DNA of 21,659 nt, from NCBI GenBank assembly GCA_003427395.1, contig BFEA01000654.1:279669-301327 (forward strand). Direction: 5' to 3'. Made by a program: the position numbers and the translations under genes. Shown one piece after another: positions 1-9,195 of this stretch (positions within the stretch are counted from its first letter, which is position 1; every line of letters begins with the position of its first letter). The notes beneath the pieces are model-generated. The model did not search any database. It had not been told where the DNA came from and saw only the letters and a program-made list of their open reading frames with translations. This DNA is from Chara braunii. Its lineage: Eukaryota > Streptophyta > Charophyceae > Charales > Characeae.

Positions 1-33
1 TATCTGGTCTCAACCATAGACTAGATACATGTA

Positions 34-66
34 AGGGGTCCGGCGTTCTGGGAACGCCGGACCCCT
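34..66. repeat. Perfect 15-bp inverted repeat with 3-nt loop
   Basis: Arms 34-48 and 52-66 are exact reverse complements (AGGGGTCCGGCGTTC), separated by TGG. The arm is GC-rich, unlike its AT-rich surroundings (60-150 is A/T-rich). It could be the tip of a foldback element, a terminal hairpin of a mobile element whose body lies outside the window, or a stable RNA hairpin. No T-run follows directly, so a terminator reading is not supported. The rest of 1-167 shows nothing else. Confidence 0.85.
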
Positions 67-273
67 AGGAGCAAAAACTTCCGACCAGATTTTGGCAAAA
101 AAAATCAGTTTTGATTTCGTTCAAAAGATATAATATGTCCGTTTTGACGAAATGGTTGTTCACAGAAATCGTCCAGATTCAGGTGTTGAGGAAACTCAAC
201 GCTGCTGGTGGGTCTTGACCCCGGATTTAGCCTTAAAAAGAAAACAAATATTTGGTTTTACTCATCAGGGGCC

Positions 274-428
274 TAGTCCCACCAGCAGCGTTGAGCTACC
301 TCAACGCCTGAATCTGGACGCTTTTGTGGAGATATGCAGAAATGGTGTTGAGTTTCCTGAACTGCACTTTTCCACAAATACGTCCAAATTCAGGCGTTGA
401 GGTAGCTCAACGCTGCTAGTGGGACTTG
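274..428. mobile_element. Foldback (MITE-like) element B, unit 1
   Basis: Left arm (about 276-320) and right arm (about 381-426) are near-perfect inverted repeats of about 46 bp. Each contains a smaller palindrome GTTGAG-CTAC-CTCAAC. The interior is only about 60 bp and non-coding. The outer ends read GTCCCAC..GTGGGAC. The element is absent from unit 2 but present in units 3 and 4, so it behaves as a discrete insertion. It is related in sequence to element A beside it. This is a non-autonomous DNA element by structure; no transposase is in the window. Confidence 0.7.
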
Positions 429-959
429 GCTTCAGCTCATCTCTTAAAAATAAATAAAAAAGAAAAATAAATTTTGAGAAAAAATAATAATAATAATAAT
501 AACGGTAGTTGAGTTCTGCTTTCTTCTGAACTCACCTCTGCACGTGCGTCACGAATCCCGTAAATAGATTGTGCCTTCACAAAGGCGCCACCAAATTGGA
601 GAAAAACGAAAAACGCAATGATCAACAAACAAGAGAAACGAAACAAGGCCCGACAAAACCCCTTCAGCACCCGTTCTCACAAACGACCGGTCTCCACCCG
701 CCGTCTGCTCTAATTCTGGCCGCCTACCCTGTACTTTGGTCGCCCAATCATCTCCGATGCCTTTAATCCCTCCTTCTCAATGTGTCCCCATCTTGGACGA
801 CCTCTCAACGCCCTCACTACCGGTACACGCCTAGCGACCATTGTAGTCCACGACACAAAACGACAAAAACCAACGGTGGTGAACGTAGCTCCTACGGCCT
901 AGGACAAACAAAGGCAACATACAATTGTTCTTCCTCCTTTTGCTTGCGTTATTTCTTGT

Positions 960-1290
960 AGAACTGCATAGCATTCAGAAAAGTCACTGGGGATTCCCGC
1001 TTCTCATCCAAGAGGACAGGAAGCTCGTTCCCCTGAGCATCTTTGACCATGAAGAGTGATTCCTTCCACTTGGTCCATTCGCATTGGGACTGCAGCTAGC
1101 CCAAGCCACGGACAGCGTGGAAGGGGAACTTGTCAAGGACAAAGAAGTTCAATGTGTGGGTGACAGTCTTGCCTTTGTCAAAGGTGGTGCGCACACCTTT
1201 AACTGCATGAGTTGAAGAGACAACTTCAACAGAAAATTTCTAAACAGGAATTATAATTGAAAGTGAAAATTTCAGGTGAACTTCAAAATT
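960..1290 (-). pseudogene. Retropepsin-like fragment of an LTR retrotransposon, unit 1 copy
   Basis: The minus strand encodes the C-terminal half of a pepsin-like retrotransposon protease. A segment of the form CPFDAVLGLGFL followed by CEWTKWKESLFMV matches the family pattern in which an ILG-x-x-x-L signature precedes a hydrophobic strand; this is typical of Ty3/gypsy (Metaviridae) Pol. No DTG/DSG active-site segment is visible upstream, so only part of the domain is present. In this copy the Asp of the FDA segment is His and an in-frame TAG interrupts the GLG-x-LQ stretch. No gag, RT, integrase or LTR can be recognised alongside it. It is a non-functional relic carried along by the array unit. 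The family call is moderate because it rests on a short motif. Confidence 0.55.
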
Positions 1291-2244
1291 ATCCTCCTAC
1301 TGGGCGGGTTTCAGTTTTACTTAACATTCCTGTCACTTGTTGGACACCGTTGAAAAATCATTCCTCAGCCACAGTCGGGGGTGGACATTTTCGTTTTCAG
1401 TAGTTCTATGTTTCTTTTTTGAATAGCTTTTTTTCTTTTCCCAAAGGGGTTTATCTGGCGGAACACGTTTCCCGCCTAGCCATGTGGCCCCTTTTCCTTT
1501 TATCTTTCGGTTGATCGTGCGGAATACAGTTCCCACCTCGTGACATGGTCCATTCATGCTGGGCGAAAAAATGGACTGTCGGGGCAAAAATAAAAAAATG
1601 CCAACGGAAACAGGGCGTGGCGGAAACTCGAAGAACGGCTAGAAACTGCCATGAGGGTTGCCAGTAGTAGTTCCCGATTTTGCACGAACGGTCAGGGCCT
1701 GACTCGGAAGAACAGCCCGCCCGAACGGCCCCGGGCCTTTGGGCTCCCGACACTGGAGAGGGGCCACACGCAGAAAGGAAAAAATTATGCCAGCGTGAGT
1801 CCATCGCCCTGCAGAATGTGGCCAGATACACGTGAAAGTGCGTAACCCACTACTATGCGGTCTCCAAACCCTAGGGGTACGGCGCACAGTACTAGGTACT
1901 ACTAACATACCGCGCAGACGGGGACCCGCAACCCGTAAGCGGTGGCGAGGCTGGACAGCACGGGCCGCAGCAACGAAAAAGCGTGAACGACTGCCTGTCT
2001 GTCTTTATGCTTCAAAACACGTCCAGATTCGGGCATTCCATCCAATCCTCTTTGCTAGTGGGACCTCGCATCTGAACTCCTAAATCACGAAATGAGATTG
2101 AGTCCCGAAAAAGAAAAAAAAAACACAAATGTTGTAACGGAAAAAAAAAAAAAAAAAAAAAAAAAAACGGCCCGATGCGTTCTGCTTTGTTCTAAACTCA
2201 CCTCCGCACGTGAGCCTGAGGATCACTCTCGTTTTGTACATTTC

Positions 2245-2614
2245 TTTTTTTTTTTTTTTTTTTTAAATCAAATTTTTATTAACAGGGCTCATTGCCCAAG
2301 GCGAAGCACATCAGCAAAGAATGACCATCAAGGACAACCAGGTTGTCCCACCCCACCGGGAGTTGGGAGCCCCGTCCTTGTAAACACTTTCTTCGTACCT
2401 TTGTTTAAATCGGCCACCTACCCTGACTACCAGAGGCAGCAGATGCCACCCACAAAACATTGTTACAACAACCTACCCAGGGTACAGGAAGGCACCAAAT
2501 GCAAAAGAAGCAGGCAATACCTATAGCTGGCGACGGAGCAGAAGAAACTTTGCGTCGCTAATCTGAGAGCATGCTTAGAGCGAGACCCATACTCCATACC
2601 ATACACATAATAAA
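2245..2614 (-). mobile_element. Poly(A)-tailed retroposed segment, unit 1
   Basis: Read on the minus strand this block ends with TTAATAAAAATTTGATTT followed by a run of about 20 A (plus-strand poly(T) 2245-2264), as expected for a reverse-transcribed polyadenylated RNA with an AATAAA-type signal just before the tail. The body (2265-2614) is conserved in units 2 and 3 but has no persuasive ORF, and I do not see clear pol III A/B boxes. It could be a SINE, the 3' end of a truncated LINE, or a processed transcript. Confidence 0.45.
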
Positions 2615-3648
2615 CTGGCCTGAAAGACCTGCCGAGCGAAACCCTTAGTTTGGCGGCTTTGCCAAACTGGCCTGAAAGGCCTGTCAAGTGAAGAAATTGA
2701 TATTAGCGACCAGATGTCTTGTTTTCAGAAACCTTGGACTATCGGGTTGGGCCCGACGAACGGGCATGCTCGTACCCGATGTGGGTACTATAGGACCCTC
2801 TGCGGTTTTGTTTTTCGGTTTTATGGTTTTTTCAATTAGGTACCTTGACTGACGTATTTCATAGCTATTTGGCTCATGCGTGATTTCGCGCCTGTTTTGG
2901 TTTTGATTTTCCCGCGTGATACTGGCTGAGGCCTTACATATGACTTCCGACCTTCCGTCCCTGTGTGATCCAGGAGGACACGGTAGGAACCTCGAGATCG
3001 GTATGAACGCTATTTACTACGTTGGCACCTCTGTACATGTCTTTCAGATGCCGAGGACCTCGGGAGGTTCGGCTGGTTAGCAGAACGCTGTCCTTGGTAC
3101 CCCATCGAGCTATGTGGCTTTATCTTCTCTGCGACAACGGTTTCGGTGGCATACAACCTTGGCTATGGTGGCAGGCGCGGGGAATCCGATTTTGCGTTTG
3201 CCATAATTAGAGGGTCTTTGGTGCGCTCAGCTGTCCAAACATCTACAGCGACGGTTTTCGAGGCTCATACGTCCCAGGCGATGGTAGAGACACCGTGACT
3301 TTTTTGCGTGCGATCAATCGGATCCTCTGCTTCAGAGGACTTCGCTTTCTCCTGTGTTTCTTGTGTGTGCCGTGTGTGTTGTGTGTGCCCTGTGATGTTC
3401 ATTCTGTGCAGGTTCCCAGGTCGAGCGATAATGCAAACCTTCCCGCCTTTTGGGACTATGGGCAGTATCAGCATCCATGGAGATCGTCACACGAGCGACA
3501 CAGGTTTTGAAGATTTTAGAGCGGTACATCGGTGGAAGGTCAGAGTAGGGATAGGATAAAAAGAGGCAAGGATAATGGAATGGCCTCTTACTTCGAGCAT
3601 TCGTGGGATGAATTCTCCAAGCTTTCGTGTGATGATTTTTTGTCGGAT

Positions 3649-3702
3649 CAGGTCCTCCTGATGAGGTCACTCGCGGGGTGGTCGAAACGCGTAGAGGGTT
3701 TG
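3649..3702 (+). ncRNA. Type I hammerhead ribozyme, left pseudo-LTR copy
   Basis: All conserved core elements are present in order. CTGATGA at 3658-3664 is followed by stem II 3665-3683, starting G and ending C (six pairs, two more possible, loop around 3671-3677), then GAAA at 3684-3687. A very short stem III follows in ACGCGT (3687-3692), then A at the cleavage position (3693). Stem I pairs 3649-3657 with 3694-3702 (nine pairs including three G-U). Cleavage is expected between 3693 and 3694. ACGCGT is self-complementary, so two copies could form a six-pair stem III as a dimer, as described for minimal hammerheads of retroelements. The ribozyme lies on the sense strand of the element and would process its RNA. 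No activity data exist here. Confidence 0.88.
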
Positions 3703-3774
3703 CCGCCAGAGTGTAGAAGGTGGTGGGTCTTGGAGATGATCGGAGTACATATTCTGTGCTCTGTGGCTATGGCT

Positions 3775-3873
3775 GTTCATTGACATCTCATTGGAGCTCA
3801 TTTCGTTGTTCATTGACATCTCATTGGAGCTCGTTTCGTTGTTCATTGACATCTCATTGGAACTCATTTCGGT
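3775..3873. repeat. 33-bp tandem repeat, three copies, left pseudo-LTR
   Basis: Units 3775-3807, 3808-3840 and 3841-3873 each begin GTTCATTGACATCTCATTGG and differ at a few positions (GAGCTCATT, GAGCTCGTT, GAACTCATT). The right pseudo-LTR carries only two, one of them shortened by 4 bp. The repeat lies about 75 bases downstream of the ribozyme. It generates a repetitive minus-strand ORF that is not believed to be coding. Confidence 0.95.
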
Positions 3874-3967
3874 GTGTGCGTGATAATTTGGGTCTTATGC
3901 AGAAGGATTAGTATGGAATTATCCTCACACTTTGGTTGTGATGCCGTGCAGTCTGTCTATCATATTG

Positions 3968-4504
3968 ACAAGCGTAGCATCCGATAGTGTGGTCGAACAC
4001 TATTTTGGTGGCTGCGTCTACGGATACGTTGGATTTTGAAAGTTTGACAGATTTTGACGACTTTGACAATTTTTGATAGTTTCTTGACAGATTTTGACAT
4101 TTGTGATTGCCTTAATCAGTGCCATGAGTTACTCGGAAGTGGGAGTTGATTTAGTGGTAGGGTAACCATAGGACGGAACGGGAGAACGAGGATTGTGTTG
4201 CGTTGCGCTATATGGATTGGGGAGAGTGGGACCTTGGTGAGGATTGTGGTCGTGTATGAGGAAGAGGCGGATATCTATCGTGTGGTGGTAAGATATGATC
4301 CGTAATCTCAGGACGCTTGCCAGCCATCTTCCGGTCATGAGACGATCTAGATATTTTTTCCTAGCCTACCGATATCGCCCCCTATCATTTTCCTTCTTTG
4401 TCCTTCCTATTGTGCAGGGACCGGTGAGGTATCCCGTTAGTACCTTCTATTTCATTTGCTGTGTGTCCATTTTATTTGGAGTCGTAGGGATCTTTCTACC
4501 GATT
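3968..4504. other. PLE leader between pseudo-LTR and ORF
   Basis: No gene is supported here. Bases 4035-4110 hold four to five short direct repeats of the form TTTTGACA/TTTGACGA. A pyrimidine-rich run ending in TGTGCAG at 4411-4417 would make a good 3' splice site, which is of interest because some Penelope-family elements carry introns; I could not identify a convincing partner donor. An ATG at 4295 is in frame with the main ORF but precedes 70 hydrophobic, low-complexity codons, so I prefer the ATG at 4505. Confidence 0.5.
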
Positions 4505-5347
4505 ATGGGTACTTCGCTGAAATGTTTCACATGTGGGGGTGAGGGCCATTTCTCAAGAGAAGGCCCCTCGAATGCGTGTGGGCAGAACGCTATGGCTGGT
4601 AATTCCAATGGAGCCATGGGATCTTCGTCTCCTGTTACCCCGAGATATTGGGCACCTAGACGCGTACAAGAGGACACGGAGGAGAGGCAGTTTCTCAGAG
4701 AGGAAGATAAGAGGCGGTTCGAAGATCAAATTCGTATTGAGATAGCGCGGCACGCCGAGGCGACAAAGGCGGAACTTATGGTGCTGTGTAGGCAAGCAGT
4801 TCCTGTCTTGTAAGAGGAAGCCCGAAGGGAGGAGATCAGGACACCGGCGGCCTTTACTCCACGACGGAGAGAAGCTAGATGGGACGAGGATGTAGACCAA
4901 GAAGTGGAGGATTTGGATGACGAAATCCTGAGATTGAGCGCATTGAGAGACCGCAAGAGACGAGGGAAGACACCAATACCAGATGGAGGCCGTGTCCGAC
5001 GACCTGCGTTTGGGACTCCAACCGGCACAACTGGCACCGCCGAGTATAACCGAAGCAAGGGTGAATCATCACGCTAGGGCGAAGAACGGTCTAGGACTAG
5101 GATTGCGGCAGGAAGCGGACCAGATGGCTTGCTACAGTTTATTCTCGATCAGCGGAAAGAGTTAACGAGTATGAAACCGGAGGAGCTCAAGAAGATCTGT
5201 TCGAAGGAAGGAGTTCAGTATTGTACCAAGCTACCTACCATTGAGCGGATCATTACTGCGCGTGTGAAATGTGCATATGAAGGGTTTGTGTTCGTACCGA
5301 CAACCTCGGCTCCTACTTTACCAGAAGAAGATCTCACGGGCAGCTGA
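4505..5347 (+). pseudogene. PLE ORF, N-terminal part: zinc knuckle, charged region, SAP-like motif (decayed)
   Basis: The ATG at 4505 has A at -3 and G at +4. Eight codons in comes a CCHC-type zinc knuckle, C-x2-C-x4-H-x4-C, in which the last Cys is replaced by Gly (GGC at the ..SREGPS.. position), so the finger is probably broken. A strongly charged Arg/Glu region follows, likely helical (about 4640-5000). Then a segment with MKPEELKKICSKEGV...ERII (about 5171-5260) resembles a SAP helix-extended-helix DNA-binding motif. The frame is interrupted by TAA 4811, TAG 5075 and TGA 5345, while the flanking reading stays in the same frame, showing it was one ORF. A knuckle at the N terminus suggests an RNA- or DNA-binding, Gag-like role for the element's RNP; this is inference. 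The SAP assignment is tentative. Confidence 0.7.
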
Positions 5348-6121
5348 CTAGCACGGTTTTCTCGGTATAAGCTTTGGTGTAATCTGATGGAATCTTTGAA
5401 GAAACGGTCTGAGATTCCTATTGGTCGACGTTATCACAGTTTGCGACTCCAATACAAAAAGGCTTCTACGCTATGTTTTGTAGCATTCACAATCCTCGGT
5501 GAGATCGCTTGGATGGTGAAATTTGAACGCCTACTTCGGACAGTAGATTGGACTGACTGGGATAAAGGACCGACGGTATATGTTTTGTCCTCTCCTTGGT
5601 GTAGATCGCAGTATGTCGGTAGCTCAGTTAGGGGTGTCTACATTCGTTGGGGCGAGCATATTCACACCACTCTTACCGGTGGTGTGGGAGCCAATCCGAA
5701 GCTATACCGATGGTTGAGATTCTTTGGATACGAGAAGTATATAGCAGTTTTTGTCGTCAATGGTCTTGATTCAGTAGAAGGAGCTGAAAAGTCGGTTATT
5801 CGTATGTTCTCTCCAACTCTGAACACGAAACGATTGATTAGGCCTAATCGGCACAGAACCAGACTCTCCAGACTCCGAAGGATCCGGAATGGAACGCCGC
5901 GATCTGGAGGTCTTTGGATCATTAAGTTTCGATCGCATAATGGCACCTGGACGGATAGTTTGCTCCAGTTGTTGAAAGCCTCGTATGGAGCAGGGACTAG
6001 GTATTTTTCCTTACAGAGCTCACCTGGGAATGTTTGGGTAGGCCGATGGTCGGTACTTCGGAGGATGTTTGGGTGTTCCTCTGTTCGTTTTCCTGATCGG
6101 TTCGGCTGTCTCAATATTTGA
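5348..6121 (+). pseudogene. PLE ORF, GIY-YIG endonuclease domain
   Basis: Continues in frame after the TGA at 5345; from the ATG at 5387 it runs 244 codons. The GIY-YIG fold signature is visible, numbered from that Met: V64-Y65 (GIY position), ten residues, then Y76-V77-G78 (YIG position), catalytic Arg R87 in VYIRWGEH with H91 following, and the metal-ligand Glu E134 nine residues before P143-x-L145-N146. All catalytic positions are therefore kept; only the Gly of GIY is substituted. In Penelope-like elements this domain nicks target DNA to prime reverse transcription. It lies upstream of the RT, unlike canonical Penelope where it is C-terminal. Near 6097-6119 the reading passes to another frame (TGA 6119-6121 in this frame), indicating a small indel. 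The upstream hydrophobic stretch (residues 28-43) is unexplained. Confidence 0.82.
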
Positions 6122-6732
6122 AAGATAGGATACAGGATGGTGGAGTGTTTACCATAGGACCGATTGTGTTTACCCCCAATGGGAGGGCTATTCACAAAGG
6201 TCAGTTACGTTTGTTTTTACAGCAACCCTGGAGAAGAAAAGGTTTGCGCTTTCGCTCGGTAGAAAATTTGTTTCGATGGCTTAGAGCGGCTAGGGAATTT
6301 TCAAGGAAGGAGACTTGATCCGTTTTGAAACTTATGATCTCTAGGGTGATTAAGAAGAAAATCGGAATCGATGTCCGGCGACGGATTGTTGTTCGTGTAA
6401 GGTATGATCATAAGCTGTGTACGGCGAAGGTCCACCATTTGGTAGAGCGCATTATTGATGGCTCTTCGCTACAGTTGTCCGTACGGGAATACCTTAAGAA
6501 ACGGATCAGGGTTGTGTGGATGAAGAGTCGGTCTATCTCAGACCTGATTATGAAGCATCGGGCGGCAGCACGCCTGGATGACATTTCGGTCACCTGTGCT
6601 TGCCTCGATGTAGAGTCAGGGTGGCCTCGCTACGGACTGCATATTCGGTCTTGGATTTCCGATATCCCTGGTGTTCCGGAGCTGATCCGGAACTCTAGGA
6701 ATATTCCTGCCTCCGATTGCGGTAAAGGGTGA
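6118..6732 (+). pseudogene. PLE ORF, linker between endonuclease and RT
   Basis: Read in the new frame, this basic region (stops TGA 6316 and TGA 6730) joins the endonuclease to the RT. It is rich in Arg/Lys with a C-x-C pair (residues VTCACL, around 6586-6606) followed by a His about 16 residues later (GLHIRSW). Naiad-type PLEs have a CCHH motif in this position and Chlamys-type elements lack it. Here only C-x-C and one H are obvious, so I do not assert a zinc finger. No other recognisable domain. Confidence 0.6.
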
Positions 6733-8202
6733 CCTAATCTGGGAAAACAACTCATTGCCATATGCTCTTATGTGAGTTCCTCCTTTGTTATTAATCTCAC
6801 AGATTTACAGGCATGTTGGAGGGGTGAATCCCGATTTGGTTTGACGGATTTCCTGAAAGGATGGGTTGATCGGCTACGGTATTTTGTATGTGTGCCGATT
6901 GACAGGAATATCACAGATACGCTGGTGATATGCCCATTACTATACCGGCACTATATGAAACTGACCTTTGACCTCAACCCATCTTTTGAGGATGCGGGTT
7001 CTACGGAGCGGGAGATCCTGCAGCGAATGCACGATAGTTTTTTGGGAGCGGGTCTCGACCGATTGGGAAGATGGGATTCCAAAGGTTTGTTTGGTACGGC
7101 TTACATCCTGCCTAAACATAAAGATTTGACATGATGGCGTCCTATTTCACCCACATGTAATGAACCCTCTAGACTAGCATGTACGAGGATGGCTCGTGCT
7201 TTGAACTGTCTCCTCTTTGCTTTACGTGCTAGGTCAAATTTTAATTTGAAGGCTGTAACTCTGATGACTGAGGGTTTGGGGGGAATGGACAAAACTCTAC
7301 GAAAGATGACAGGGGTATTTGATCTAATCACAGGCTCATTTGATATCAAAAATATGTTTGTTACATTACCACATGGTGATATTCTGGCTGCAGTTGATTG
7401 ATTGATTTCTTTTTTTGATGCACGGGGTTATCGGGCAGTGAATGTGGCCAGGCGAGGTAGGAAAGCACATCTTTCGACTAAGGGAAGACGTGAAAATTTC
7501 CTTCGGATTAGTCTAGCAGAAATTTGGAGCATGATCGTTTTCGATCTACGATTTACGTATGTCTGGTCAGGTGCTTCTTTGCTGAGGCAAGTGATTGGGG
7601 TGCCGATGGGGAAATCAACCAGCTGTTCATTAGCGTGTATTCTCTGTGCTTCAGCTGAATCTCAGTTCTTAGGGAGCCTGGGCATGGATAGGCACTTGGT
7701 CTTTGGATTTAGGATAGTGGATGATGTTACCGTTTTCGTGGCAGTTACGCAGACAGGGGCCTATCCTAAAGCCAGACGTATCCTGGCCGTCTTTGAGCAT
7801 TGCTACGGTGAGGTCCTGAGGCTGATTAGGACTGACGACGGTCAATCAGGCTAGAATGTTGCTGGGATCCGAATTCAGAGATGTGGACTAGCTATTCGGA
7901 CTGTTACTTTGATGAAGAATGCTGAACGAATCTGGCACGAAGGTGCTTTGACTTTTGGCTCGTTCCAGGACTTTGATTCCTACTCGGCTAAGGTAGTCAA
8001 GGTTGGTGCCCTGATGGGCACCCTTCACCTCATCCATGGTCTGTCCTCCGACCCCTTTGGGCGGTTCTATGCCTTTTTGGTTATTCGGAGGGAGCTTCTT
8101 TCGATAAAGTACCCACTCGCTTTGATCTCAAATGTTTTCAATCGGTTCTCCCAGAAAGTCAGGTCGCCTGAAGGCTCTGTTGTTGCTAGGATGGTGACAT
8201 AA
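6733..8202 (+). pseudogene. PLE ORF, Penelope-type reverse transcriptase (decayed)
   Basis: One continuous frame broken by TGA 7132, TGA 7399 and TAG 7852, closing at TAA 8200. RT motifs in order: ILPKHKDLT-stop-WRPIS (about 7096-7150) equals the PLE LPK-x-HK...RPI fingers motif. Motif A is SFDIKNMFVTLP with the metal Asp at 7342-7344. Motif B is QVIGVPMGKSTSCSLAC (about 7588-7638). Motif C is RIVDDV with the two Asp at 7720-7725. The spacing and the G-x-P-M-G form of motif B fit Penelope/telomerase-like RTs rather than LTR or LINE RTs. In motif C the usual aromatic two before the DD is Ile. The three stops each fall inside otherwise good homology, so this copy cannot make active enzyme without readthrough. 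The sequence after 7855 is the thumb/C-terminal region. No endonuclease follows. Confidence 0.88.
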
Positions 8203-9195
8203 GGGGTTTGGCCGCTTTGCCAAACTGGCCTGAAAGGTCTGTCGAGCAAAGAAATTAATATCAGCGACGGACGTCTTGTTTTTACGAACCTTGGACTATC
8301 GGGTTGGGCCTGGCAAACGGGCATGCTCGTACCCGTTGTGGGTACTGTAGGACCCTCTGCGGTTTTGTTTTTCGGTTTTATGTTTTTTTTCAATTAGGTA
8401 CCTCGGCTGCCGTATTTCATAGCTATTTGGCTCATGCGTGATTTCCCGCCTGTTTTGGTTTTGATTTTCCCGCCTGATACTGGCTGAGGCCTGACATATG
8501 GCTTCGGACCTCCCGTCCCTGCGTGATCCAGGAGGACACGGTAGGAACCCCGAGATCAGTATAAACGCTATTTACTACTTCGTCACCTTTGTACACGTCT
8601 TTCAGATGCCGAGGACCTCCGGAGGTTCGGCTGGTTAGCAGAACGCTGTCTTTGGTAGCCCATCGAGCTATGTGGCTTTAGCTTCTCTGCGACGACGGTT
8701 TTAGTGGCATACAACCTCGGCTATGGTGGCAGGCGCGGGGAATCCGATTTTGTGTTTGCCATAATTAGAGGGTCTTTGGTGCGCTCGGCTGTCCAAACAT
8801 CTACAGCGACAGTTTTCGATGCTCATATGTCCCAGACGATGGTAGCGACACCGGGACTTTTTTGCGCGCGATCAATCGGATCCTCTGCTTTAGAGGACTT
8901 CGCTTTCTCCTGTGTTTCTTGTGTGTGCTGTGTGCCCTGTGATGTTCGTTCTGTGCAGGTTCCCAGGTCCAGCGATAATGCAAACCTTCCCGCCTTTTGG
9001 GACTATGGGCAGTATCAGCATCCATGGAGGTCGTCACACGAGCACAGGTTTTGGAGATTTTACAGCGGTACATCGGTGGAAGGTCAGAGTAGGGATAGGA
9101 TAAAAAGAGGCAAGGATAATGGAATGGCCTCTTACTTTGAGCATTCGTGGGATGAATTCTCCGAGCTTTCCTGTGATGATTTTTTGTCGGATCAG

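Larger units (their letters stand above)
168..2614. repeat. Array unit 1 (left end replaced by flank)
   Basis: This is the first copy of a roughly 2.5-kb repeat that recurs at 9502, 12012 and 14790. Homology starts at 168, inside the right arm of foldback element A; the left arm is missing and replaced by unrelated flank. Order inside the unit: remnant of element A (169-222), A-rich spacer, element B (274-428), A-rich tract, a block that is conserved but non-coding (500-950), retropepsin relic on minus (about 960-1290), a GC-richer block without credible ORFs (1330-2090), a poly(A) tract (about 2140-2166), and a poly(T)-headed retroposed segment (2245-2614). The unit ends at 2614 where the Penelope-like element begins. 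I see no intact gene in it; short ORFs here recur with disruptions in the other units. Confidence 0.85.
2648..3967 (+). repeat. Left pseudo-LTR of the Penelope-like element
   Basis: Collinear with 8206-9474 from GTTTGGC(G/C)GCTTTGCC to TCTATCATATTG. By eye I count about 25 differences over the first 330 aligned bases, roughly 7-8%, plus small indels. It holds GT-rich sequence near 3360-3390, the hammerhead ribozyme, and three copies of a 33-bp tandem repeat. A pyrimidine-rich run ending in CAG at about 3410 resembles a 3' splice site and is conserved in the right copy. ORFs in this repeat are interrupted differently in the two copies and are not believed to be coding. Confidence 0.88.

Noticed and set aside
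130-147. GTCC..GACGAAA segment resembling the 3' half of a hammerhead
   Set aside because: There is no CTGANGA upstream and no stem I partner.
262-268. Antisense CTGATGA next to foldback element B, considered as another hammerhead
   Set aside because: No GAAA with a stem II follows in any unit, so the core is incomplete.
437-670. Minus-strand ORF with a hydrophobic, signal-peptide-like N terminus
   Set aside because: Counterparts in the other array units are frameshifted or differently terminated, and the C-terminal Leu run comes from an AT-rich tract.
1330-2090. Search for tRNA or rRNA genes in the conserved GC-richer block of the array units
   Set aside because: No cloverleaf with A/B boxes and no recognisable rRNA core sequence was found; the conservation is explained by the block being part of the array repeat.
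3775-3873. CRISPR-like regular repeat
   Set aside because: The repeats are directly adjacent with no spacers; this is a simple tandem repeat in a eukaryotic retroelement.
5662-6195. 177-codon minus-strand ORF
   Set aside because: Antisense shadow of the GIY-YIG/linker coding region, which carries clear motifs on the plus strand.
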